The notes beneath the pieces were generated by a model, which was given only the letters and a program-made list of their open reading frames with translations, was not told where the DNA came from and made no database searches. Made by a program: the position numbers and the translations under genes. A DNA stretch of 64,000 bases from Planctomycetota bacterium (lineage in GTDB: Bacteria; Planctomycetota; Planctomycetia; Planctomycetales; Planctomycetaceae). Within the stretch, counting starts at the first letter, position 1, and every line of letters starts with the position of its first letter. Below, piece after piece: positions 54,918 through 62,449 of this stretch. Location of the stretch: contig JAFEBS010000055.1 in assembly GCA_018242525.1 (NCBI GenBank), forward strand, positions 37,556-101,555, in the 5' to 3' direction.

Positions 54918-54925
54918 GTGTACAC
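54918..54925. promoter_or_regulatory. candidate GntR operator
   Basis: The palindrome GTGTACAC covers the predicted transcription start. A GntR-family protein encoded just downstream could bind here to repress its own operon; this is an inference from position. Confidence 0.35.
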
Positions 54926-54940
54926 TTTCGGAGGCGAGCC

Positions 54941-55336
54941 GTGTTTGTGCATATCGAACGAGGGTCCTCGGTGCCGATCTCGAGGCAGATTGCCGAGCAA
55001 TTGCGGTCCCAGTGTCTGTCGGGAACTTTGATCGCCGGGGACAAGCTGCCGTCGGTCCGGGAACTGGCACAGCAACTGGCGGTCAACGTCAATACCGTGT
55101 TCCGGATCTACGAGCGGCTGGCGGCCGAGGGGTTGATTGAACTGCGGCACGGGGACGGCACGTACGTCTGTCCGAAATCTCTGAAGGTGGACGCACAACT
55201 GGAAACACAGCGTGACAAATTCGGCCTGGAATTCGACGCCCTGATTCAGCAGGGAGTGATGCTGGGGTTCACGGCCAACGAACTTCGAACACGACTGACG
55301 TCGGCTCTGGCTACGGCCCGCAATTCTCAGAAATGA
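54941..55336 (+). CDS. GntR family transcriptional regulator (YtrA-type)
   Basis: A 131-residue regulator. A winged helix-turn-helix (1-75, HIERGSSVPISRQIAEQL, KLPSVRELAQQLAVNVNTVF, GDGTYVCP) is followed by only about 50 residues, so there is no effector domain, as in the YtrA group that controls ABC transporters. The start is a GTG at 54941 with GGAGG 7 bases upstream. It precedes the ABC ATPase by 83 bp, and the three genes are surely one operon. Probably represses itself through the palindrome at 54918. Confidence 0.92.
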   Translation: MFVHIERGSSVPISRQIAEQLRSQCLSGTLIAGDKLPSVRELAQQLAVNVNTVFRIYERLAAEGLIELRHGDGTYVCPKSLKVDAQLETQRDKFGLEFDALIQQGVMLGFTANELRTRLTSALATARNSQK

Positions 55337-55419
55337 TGCGGCCCGCGACCCGCCTGCGCCCCGAAAACCTTGGTCCAGTATTCATAAACGATCGAACCTG
55401 AAATTGAGAAGGGCTTCCC

Positions 55420-56316
55420 ATGAGTGACTTGGCGGTTTCGGTTCGCAATCTGCGGAAGGCGTTTGGAAGTCAGGTTGTGCTCGAAGATGTTTCTCTGGAG
55501 GTACCTGGCGGTCAAACGCTGGCACTGCTGGGTCGCAACGGCGCCGGCAAGACGACGATGATTCGCACCCTGCTGGGCTTGCTCCCTGCGGACTCGGGAA
55601 CAATGCGAGTCGCCGGGTGTGATCCGGCCACGGAATCGCTCGAACTCCGCCGCCGAGTCGGGTATCTGGCCGAGGATCAGTCGATGTACGACTGGATGAC
55701 CGCCCTCGAATTATGCCGCTTTCTCGAACCATTTTATCCCCAATGGGACGCGAAGCTGGCCGATCAGTATCTTGAACGGTTCGAGTTACCCCGTCACGTG
55801 CGCATCGAACGACTGTCCAAAGGACAGGTGGTGAAACTGGGTCTGGCGGTCGCGCTGGCTCACGCCCCGCAGGTGGCGATCCTGGACGATCCCGCCCTGG
55901 GCCTGGATCCCGTCGCCCGCAAGGAATTCAACCGAGATCTGGTCGAGCACCTGCAGGCAGAAGGACGGACGGTGATTTATAGTTCTCATCTGCTCGACGA
56001 AGTCGAAGCGGTGGCCGACACCGTGGCAATTCTCGACCGTGGTCGCATCGTACGACAGGGCCCCCCGGAGACCTTGCGTGAAGAAGTGCAGCGAATCGTC
56101 CTTTCAAAAGACGTCGTGCGACAGCGGCCCGCACCCCAAGGACTTCTCGATGTGCGGAAGCACGGCGAATCGTACGAAATCGTCGTCGATGGAGCCCCCC
56201 GATTCATCGGCGAACTCAATGCTGCCGGACATTCCCTTCAGTCGACCGGCATGACTCTGGACGACATCTTTGAGGCCTTTGTTATCGGGCGGCCACAGGC
56301 GTGGCGCGAGGCCTGA
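55420..56316 (+). CDS. ABC transporter ATP-binding protein
   Basis: A 298-residue ATPase. Walker A is GRNGAGKTT (38-46), the signature is LSKGQ (132-136) in place of LSGGQ, and Walker B is VAILDDPALGLDP with D157 where a glutamate is usual. The H-loop SSHLLDE is intact. The C-terminal part (about 225-298) is a small regulatory-like domain. The Asp for Glu change is conservative and may slow hydrolysis; whether it does so cannot be read from sequence. The ATG at 55420 follows GAGAAGGGC. Partner permease at 56455. Confidence 0.93.
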   Translation: MSDLAVSVRNLRKAFGSQVVLEDVSLEVPGGQTLALLGRNGAGKTTMIRTLLGLLPADSGTMRVAGCDPATESLELRRRVGYLAEDQSMYDWMTALELCRFLEPFYPQWDAKLADQYLERFELPRHVRIERLSKGQVVKLGLAVALAHAPQVAILDDPALGLDPVARKEFNRDLVEHLQAEGRTVIYSSHLLDEVEAVADTVAILDRGRIVRQGPPETLREEVQRIVLSKDVVRQRPAPQGLLDVRKHGESYEIVVDGAPRFIGELNAAGHSLQSTGMTLDDIFEAFVIGRPQAWREA

Positions 56317-56326
56317 GTCGATTTGC

Positions 56327-56411
56327 TCACAAAATGGGGTCTGACCCCCTCCCAATGTGGTGTCAACTCAACTCACTTACCTGTGGCAGGGGTCTGACCC
56401 CATTTTGTGGA
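56327..56411. repeat. GGGTCTGACCC-family inverted repeat, copy 4
   Basis: Arms TCACAAAATGGGGTCTGACC (56327-56346) and GGGGTCTGACCCCATTTTGT (56389-56408) pair almost perfectly around about 42 bp. It lies in the gap between the two ABC genes, 44 bp before the permease ATG. Confidence 0.93.
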
Positions 56412-56454
56412 CAAAGCCATGAAAAACAACAATCCGTATTTGAGAGGGCTGGTC

Positions 56455-59166
56455 ATGTCACCGCAATTCCGCAGCTTGCTGTTGAAGGAATGGTACGAAC
56501 GACGCCACATGTTTCAGTTCGCGCTCGTGTTTACCCTTGGCGTACTCGGCTATTGTGTCGCGTACCAGATCGAGTATCGCACGCGTACCCTGATCGCTTC
56601 GTATTATTCCACATGCCTGAGCTTGAGTTGCCTGGGGGCTGTCTTGCTGGCGATGTCGACCGCGACCGGGGAGTACTCACAAAGGACAATCCGGTTTTCG
56701 GCGTCGCTTCCCGTTCCCCTGAGCCGGGTCGCGTGGGCTCGGTTGTTGGGAGCCTGGGGCTGTCTGGCTGTCCCGATCCTCTGCGGCGGTCTCATCGTAA
56801 CAATTCTTCTCGCGACAGGGTTGGCGGAGCAGGCTGGGCTGCGGTCCGAAGAAATACGTCTTCCCGATCGCCCAAGTCTTTCGCGTGTTGATGCGATCGG
56901 CTTTCTCTGGACGATCATGGTCATTGCCGTGACCTACGCATGGCATTTATCGACGCTGCTGTGCCTGTTGGGGACTCGCTGCCGGAATGAAGGAAGCGTT
57001 GGGCTACTCGGAGCCGTGATTGTGCTGCTGGAAACGGTGCTGGTGGAATTGCCCTGGTCGCTCAGCAGACAGGGGCAGGATTTTCTGGCCGATTGGATGG
57101 GCGGTCTTCTTCCGGGATCACTCGTCGTCAATTGGGGCTATGGCGATCTGGACGGTTCGCACTACACCGATCTGGACGTGGCGCCGATGGTGGTCGGGCC
57201 AATGCTGGTTAGCCTGTTGATCACCACTGTCATGGCCTTTGGCTTCACCCGTTCGTATGGCAGTCGGCTGAAATCGACGTCACAATCCGGACCGCAGCGT
57301 CGCTGGCGGCCGCGCCTGGCGCTCCCGTCGGTGGCTGCCAGACTCGGAATTCACTGGCCCGGCCGACTGGCCGCGTTGAGTTGGCTGAATGCCAGGCAGT
57401 CGGTGCCGCTCGGCCTGGCGGGGCTCTTGATAGCCGTGCTGATCACGTTCATTGGGATGACGGACGGCCATTCCGGCGACGCCATGACGACTCAACTGGC
57501 GAGCCACCTTCCGTCGAGCACCTGGTTTGTCGGAGTTCTATGGGCGGCCGTCGTCGCCGTCGGCATTTTCTCCGCCGAATTGAAACCGCGGCTGGAGCAC
57601 TTCTGGCAATCGCGCCCACTGTCACCCGGTACCTGGTTCTGGATGAAGTACGGAATCGGGCTGACGGCCGTTGTCAGCACGCTGGACCTGATTCCCTCGC
57701 TATTCGCCGGGCTTTCGACGAGTGAAACAATTCGTCATGACGAAACCGTCAGCGTCGCTGCCTACCTGACCTGCATGCCCCTGATCCACGCCCAGGTGTA
57801 CGCCGTCGCGGTCTGCGCCATCTGCCGATCACGCCGCATGATTCCCTCCGCGATCATCGCGCTCTTCGTCTTCTTTGTGATCGACGCGGTGACAACATCG
57901 ATCCCCGGGTATCACAAACTTTCCACGATCGACGTTTTCAATGAGCTCAACCAGTCCTTCAAAAGCGGTGAACCCGTCGATCTGACCCGTGCGGGGTATC
58001 CGCTCGTCTATGGATTTGTGGTCGCGGTCATCGTCATGGCAACGCTTCTGGCACGAAGGTCATTGACTCCACCGCGACGGATTCAACGCGTCGTGCTTAC
58101 AGCCCCGCTGCTGGCATTCGCATTGTTTTGCATCGGTTCTGAAGTGAGATCTGCCGAACCACCAACTGCCGGTGAAGTCATCGCCGGAATCAAGCAGCGG
58201 GAAGCAGCGGTGAAGAACGTTCGGATGCGCCTGTCGACAAAATACCATCGAACCGCCGCGTTTTTTGAATCGAATCGGGCATCGAACCGGAATCGAGGAA
58301 CCTTACCGGCAAAGCCAGTCACCGAGCAGTCCGTATACATCCTGTCGGAGCGGCCACCGTGCCGCGCCTGGTCCGAGGTCGCTGCGGACAGTTCAATCCT
58401 GTCCATGTCCGCGTTTGACGGGACGACGTTACGAGAACTCAAAAAGGCGTCCGCGACCGGTTCGTTTCGTATGGCGTCGACCCGAGCAAACCCGACTCCG
58501 TTCCTGAGTCCCGAGTCCGCATTGTCGGGCACCGAAATGGGACCGCCGCTTGCGGATCTCCTCGCATCTCAAGATGTGATCTCCTTCAGCCGACGTGAAC
58601 TCGATGGCGAGCAACTGATCGATTGCGTGATCGATCGACGGCAGGGCGGACTCGCCAGTGAGCAAGCTCACTTTGAAGTGACATTCAATGCCTCGCGCGA
58701 TTACTGGCCAATCCAGTTGAAATACGAGGTCTCTTTGGGTTCCGGTGGCTCCGTAATCATGCGTCACGAAACAACCTGTGAAGGCTGGATCGATGCCGGT
58801 CCGGTTGTTTACCCACGCAAGCTCACCCAGGTTACTCACCGAGCGACTCCGTTTCCGACCGAGTTTGAAATGACACACCCGCAATCCGCCAGACAGTCCA
58901 AGCTCGAACATGTCAGCACGAAGGAGTCGGAAATCCTGGAAATTGCCGTCAACACAAATCTGGCAGACGCAGTCTTCGCCCCGGCCTTTCCCGACGGAAC
59001 CGTCTTCAGTGATCTGGCCGATCGCAAATTGTATGAAGTGAAAGCCGGGGCAGAATCTCTATACATTCCCAAACCAAAGGGGATTCAGGGGGCCGTCTTT
59101 GTCTTTCACCTGCTGTGGATCACCATCGCGGTCGTCTACCTGTTCTGGCGTTCCGCCCTGGCGTGA
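56455..59166 (+). CDS. ABC-2 permease fused to an exported LolA-like domain
   Basis: A 903-residue protein. The first 560 residues hold about a dozen transmembrane helices of an ABC-2-type permease (ALVFTLGVLGYCVAYQIEY, SCLGAVLLAMSTATGEYS). A hydrophobic segment (VVLTAPLLAFALFCIG, about 550) then behaves like an internal signal, followed by a soluble domain of about 300 residues with LolA/lipoprotein-carrier-like features (GEVIAGIKQREAAVKNVRMR), and one C-terminal helix (FHLLWITIAVVYLFWR). The ATG at 56455 has GAGAGG 8 bases upstream; earlier in-frame starts (56407, 56419) overlap the inverted repeat. The fusion puts a carrier-like domain outside the membrane. Substrate unknown. Confidence 0.85.
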   Translation: MSPQFRSLLLKEWYERRHMFQFALVFTLGVLGYCVAYQIEYRTRTLIASYYSTCLSLSCLGAVLLAMSTATGEYSQRTIRFSASLPVPLSRVAWARLLGAWGCLAVPILCGGLIVTILLATGLAEQAGLRSEEIRLPDRPSLSRVDAIGFLWTIMVIAVTYAWHLSTLLCLLGTRCRNEGSVGLLGAVIVLLETVLVELPWSLSRQGQDFLADWMGGLLPGSLVVNWGYGDLDGSHYTDLDVAPMVVGPMLVSLLITTVMAFGFTRSYGSRLKSTSQSGPQRRWRPRLALPSVAARLGIHWPGRLAALSWLNARQSVPLGLAGLLIAVLITFIGMTDGHSGDAMTTQLASHLPSSTWFVGVLWAAVVAVGIFSAELKPRLEHFWQSRPLSPGTWFWMKYGIGLTAVVSTLDLIPSLFAGLSTSETIRHDETVSVAAYLTCMPLIHAQVYAVAVCAICRSRRMIPSAIIALFVFFVIDAVTTSIPGYHKLSTIDVFNELNQSFKSGEPVDLTRAGYPLVYGFVVAVIVMATLLARRSLTPPRRIQRVVLTAPLLAFALFCIGSEVRSAEPPTAGEVIAGIKQREAAVKNVRMRLSTKYHRTAAFFESNRASNRNRGTLPAKPVTEQSVYILSERPPCRAWSEVAADSSILSMSAFDGTTLRELKKASATGSFRMASTRANPTPFLSPESALSGTEMGPPLADLLASQDVISFSRRELDGEQLIDCVIDRRQGGLASEQAHFEVTFNASRDYWPIQLKYEVSLGSGGSVIMRHETTCEGWIDAGPVVYPRKLTQVTHRATPFPTEFEMTHPQSARQSKLEHVSTKESEILEIAVNTNLADAVFAPAFPDGTVFSDLADRKLYEVKAGAESLYIPKPKGIQGAVFVFHLLWITIAVVYLFWRSALA

Positions 59167-59205
59167 ACTCGAACGGATCATTTCACGGAAGGGCTTCGCA
59201 GTAAT

Positions 59206-59227
59206 GGTTTGTCAGCACCGACAAACC
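59206..59227. terminator. terminator-like hairpin after the ABC operon
   Basis: GGTTTGTC-AGCACC-GACAAACC, 8-bp stem, 40 bp after the permease stop. No U-tract follows, so it is only a candidate. Confidence 0.35.
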
Positions 59228-59279
59228 ACCATCGCGCCAAACTCTCGACTGGAACGCCTGTCCATTTCAGCAAGCCGCT

Positions 59280-59415
59280 GCCAAGGTAGCCCTGTCGCTC
59301 CGAGACAGGAAGCGCGATGGGGAGAAACGCGTTGAACGCGAATCTGCGGGGATCGGCTTGAGGGATCTGCCCGTAATCACGCTCCCGGTCTCGGAGCGAC
59401 AAGGCTACCTTGGCG
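59280..59415. repeat. GGTAGCC inverted repeat
   Basis: Arms of 39 bp (59280-59318 and 59377-59415), beginning GCCAAGGTAGCCCTGTCGCT and differing at five positions, surround 58 bp. Non-coding. It occupies much of the 424-bp gap 59167-59590, in which I see no gene. Confidence 0.9.
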
Positions 59416-59590
59416 ACCCTTAGTGTTCTCCGCGAAAATACGGTGCAGAAGGCACTTGCCAAGGTCTCATGGATTGCCGTTTCGAAGCCATTTGAAGCGT
59501 CACCGCTTGACCGCTCCGGGGCAAGCAGTTCGCGATGTTAAACGGGATATGGAAGCCTCTTCAACGTCTGGTCCGCGATCGCACTGCTGG

Positions 59591-60838
59591 TCAATTCTCC
59601 GTGGGAGCGAGTTTCATCTGGAGTTGCTCGACTGACTTCTTCATCCTCTGGTAACTCTCAAGTTCCCCGTTTTCGCGAAGCTGTTGCATCTGGATCTCGA
59701 GTTGGCTCAAGACGTCGGTGACGGTGCTCTCACCGAAGATATCGGTCAACTCTTCCAGTGTTTCGTCAGCCAGTTGGATTTGCCCCAGTCCAATGTGGGC
59801 CCGATATTTCAGAACGTGGCATTCGAGGACGCAGCGGCGACTCTGGATGCCGTGATCGGGTCGATCCGTTCCGTCCGGGATCGCAATCGCTGTCATCAGG
59901 GAAAATGGCTCATCCGTCAGTAGCTTCAAGGCCTCGGCGTCCTGGCCCTGGCTGACTGCAATCTGTGACAGCAGCATTTTGGCAACAAACAATTCCGGCG
60001 GCATCGCATTGTCCGGAACTCGTTTGGTCATCGCATCAATGCCACTCCGCAGATGACCGTGGGCCGCGAGTAGCCAGGCCGAGAACTGTGCTGGTTCCGG
60101 TTTCTGCGGGGCAGCGACTCGCGAGGCCTTGACGTAGGCGTTCCAGTAAGCCTGTCCGGCGTTGATTTGAGCCTCCGGGTACTTTGGATGGGAAGGTGCA
60201 ACTTTGCCAAACCAGATCGCCGCATCAGCCGGCAGTTGCTCCGCGCTATGCAAGTTGCCGAGAATCATCACCGACTCGATGGCTCTATCGCTGGTGGGCC
60301 AACGATCCGTCAGCTTGTTGCAGGCATTGATGATCAATTGCAGGTCCTCCCTCTGACGAACTGGGGATTGATGGAAGGCTTGAACAAGGGCCGCAAAAGT
60401 CAGGAACGTACAATCGAGTGCCAGTGTGCCATCACTGGCGTCCGCATTCCGGGCGACATCCGCAGCCAGCACCGCCGCTTCGAAGTTCTTCCGGAGCCAG
60501 AAATTCGCGTACGCAGAGTGCAGGCGAGCGCGTCGCACTTCCTGCTTGTCGTCCGCGTCGGTGACGAGTGACAATGCCCGTTCCAGCTTGGGAGCCGCAT
60601 TGTTGAGCTTGTCGGTAAAAACCGCTTTCAACGAGTCGATGACTTCTTGCTGACACACGCGGATTCTGATGGCATCATCCAATTCGCTTTTGGCTTCCAA
60701 CACGGTCTTCATGGAAGCCGTGGCCACCCGATTGGCCGTGACAAAGTCGTCATCCGCCCGATCCAAGTCAGCAGCCCTGACCGGTGCCCAGGCGAACCAT
60801 GCCACCAGAATTACGCCGATGAGCACCTGTGATTTCAT
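59591..60838 (-). CDS. exported hypothetical protein with helical repeats
   Basis: A 415-residue protein with a signal peptide (SQVLIGVILVAWFAWAPVRA). The remainder is alpha-helical with TPR-like units (for example PKYPEAQINAGQAYWNAY and RAHIGLGQIQLADETLEEL) and a C-terminal coil (MQQLRENGELESYQRMKKSV). GGAAAG lies before the ATG at 60838; the frame opens at 60853. Perhaps a periplasmic scaffold. Function unknown. It is 284 bp away from the DUF1552 gene, and between the two lies an antitoxin-like remnant. Confidence 0.75.
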   Translation of the reverse strand: MKSQVLIGVILVAWFAWAPVRAADLDRADDDFVTANRVATASMKTVLEAKSELDDAIRIRVCQQEVIDSLKAVFTDKLNNAAPKLERALSLVTDADDKQEVRRARLHSAYANFWLRKNFEAAVLAADVARNADASDGTLALDCTFLTFAALVQAFHQSPVRQREDLQLIINACNKLTDRWPTSDRAIESVMILGNLHSAEQLPADAAIWFGKVAPSHPKYPEAQINAGQAYWNAYVKASRVAAPQKPEPAQFSAWLLAAHGHLRSGIDAMTKRVPDNAMPPELFVAKMLLSQIAVSQGQDAEALKLLTDEPFSLMTAIAIPDGTDRPDHGIQSRRCVLECHVLKYRAHIGLGQIQLADETLEELTDIFGESTVTDVLSQLEIQMQQLRENGELESYQRMKKSVEQLQMKLAPTEN

Positions 60839-60985
60839 GGACCAACTTTCCACGAGATTCAGAACGAGTTTGAATCAGATCTTGATGACCTGCGACGTTG
60901 CACGCATTGGAGCTGCAGTCATCCATGCAGGTTGGAGTTTATCGTACCAATCCAGTTTGCACTCATACAAGATTGTTTGAATTGA

Positions 60986-61159
60986 GCAACGAGGATCAAG
61001 TTTCCCACTGAGATTGAAGCGATCCTGCGACGCCGGGCGGCTGCCGTCGGCAAGGACGTCGAAACGTTTGTTCAGGAGGTCGTCACTGAGCGACTGGCAG
61101 AAGAACCTTCGTGCAAATCCAATCAGCCCAGACCGGGCAACGGGCCGTCGCCGCAGTAA
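60986..61159 (+). pseudogene. remnant of an antitoxin-like gene
   Basis: The frame reads RIKFPTEIEAILRRRAAAVG and then KDVETFVQEVVTERLAEEP, which looks like the start of an AbrB/RHH-type antitoxin of the planctomycete toxin-antitoxin loci. There is no start codon (an in-frame stop at 60983 precedes it), and the C-terminal part runs into the antisense of the DUF1552 gene end (61123 onward). No toxin gene is adjacent. Family identity is from memory of similar sequences, so it is tentative. Confidence 0.5.
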
Positions 61160-62445
61160 TTCGAATTGCCGAAATGCTTGAGTTCGTGGCCAAATCCGTG
61201 TGCCAGTGACAGCAGCAGGCGATTGTGTGGAACGGACGGGAATTTCAGCGAACGACCCGTGCGGAATCCCAGGCCGCCCCCCACCAGCACGAACGGAATG
61301 TTCTCGTGGCTGTGGTCGTTCCCTTTTCCCAACTCGTTTGTCCAGACAATCGTGGTCGTGTCGAGTAATGATCCGCTCCCGCCCGGTTCCGGCGTTTCGG
61401 CCAGTCGCTTTGCCAGGTAGGCCACCTGCTCGCAATACCAATGATTGATGCGCGTCAATTCCGCCTGGGCCTGTGCGTCGGTATCCGGCAGGTGTGAAAT
61501 ATCGTGATGTCGGCCCTCAATCTTCAACCAGGACATGACAGTGTCGCCCGTAGAATACGCGTACTGCAGCGTCGCCACGCGCATGAAGTCCGCCGCGAAG
61601 GCACTGACCATCAGATCGATTTGCATGCGGCTCAGTTCCGGCATCTGGGCGTCCTGCTGCTTGATTCCCGCGGGCAGCGTGGGAACCGCATGACGATCGC
61701 CACCGGTCACAGCCTGCTGCAGGCCCTGTTCCAGTTCACGGACCAGCGTCAGATGTTCGTCGAGCAGATGCACATCTTCCCGGCTGATCTGGGATCGAAC
61801 CACCACCAGATCGTCCTTCAAGCCATCCAGGACGCTTGCCAGATTCTCCCGGTGTTTCAGGCCGCCGTAGAGTTTGCTGAACATGCGATACGGGTCGGTC
61901 ACCGGGGTGACCGGTTTGTTCGGCCCGAGATAAACCATGCGTGTCCACGTATCGGCCCGCTCCTGGACGAGGACTCCGAATTCCAGCGATCCAAATCGCG
62001 TGCGCGTTTCCGGGCGACTTTGCAGATGATTGCGGATCTCCTGATCAATCGAATTCCCGCGTGACCAGCCTGCCGGATGCTCGGAGCAGCCCCCCAGGAC
62101 ATTGCCGGGAAACAGTTCGATCCCGGTCAGCAGACAGCCGATGCCGCGCATGTGCTGATCGCCGTCGCCGCGAATCTTGTCACACACACCGTGCAGAATC
62201 AGCGTCCGATCCTGAAAAGGTTCGAGCGGTTTCAGGCTTTCCTTCAGCGTGAACTTGTCCCCTTCTTCGTCCGGCCAGAATGTCGATGGAACGACACCGT
62301 TGGGACTGAACACGATGATCAGTCGTTGCTTGCGGCTCCCCTCGGCCGCCAGCCCCAGGCTGGGTAGATTCCACAGAAACGGCGCGACCGCCCAGCTCAG
62401 TCCCAGGTTTCGAAGGAATTCACGGCGGTGGGATACGCGCGGCAT
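61123..62445 (-). CDS. DUF1552 domain-containing protein, Tat-exported
   Basis: A 440-residue protein of the DUF1552 family, which regularly follows DUF1592 genes in planctomycetes. The twin-arginine leader is SHRREFLRNLGLSWAVAPFL. Conserved parts are IVFSPNGVVPSTFWP, LILHGVCDKI, GGCSEHPAGWSRGNSIDQEI and NELGKGNDHSHENIPFVLVGG, an alkaline-phosphatase-like fold in which catalytic residues were not checked. The ATG at 62445 is 4 bp after the DUF1592 stop, with GGGGGAAC as the ribosome binding site. An exported partner of the cytochrome protein; function unknown. Confidence 0.95.
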   Translation of the reverse strand: MPRVSHRREFLRNLGLSWAVAPFLWNLPSLGLAAEGSRKQRLIIVFSPNGVVPSTFWPDEEGDKFTLKESLKPLEPFQDRTLILHGVCDKIRGDGDQHMRGIGCLLTGIELFPGNVLGGCSEHPAGWSRGNSIDQEIRNHLQSRPETRTRFGSLEFGVLVQERADTWTRMVYLGPNKPVTPVTDPYRMFSKLYGGLKHRENLASVLDGLKDDLVVVRSQISREDVHLLDEHLTLVRELEQGLQQAVTGGDRHAVPTLPAGIKQQDAQMPELSRMQIDLMVSAFAADFMRVATLQYAYSTGDTVMSWLKIEGRHHDISHLPDTDAQAQAELTRINHWYCEQVAYLAKRLAETPEPGGSGSLLDTTTIVWTNELGKGNDHSHENIPFVLVGGGLGFRTGRSLKFPSVPHNRLLLSLAHGFGHELKHFGNSNYCGDGPLPGLG

Positions 62446-62449
62446 TTGA

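Noticed and set aside
54540..55031. Plus-strand frame across the DUF3592 upstream region and GntR start
   Set aside because: It runs through inverted-repeat sequence and overlaps the GntR gene out of frame.
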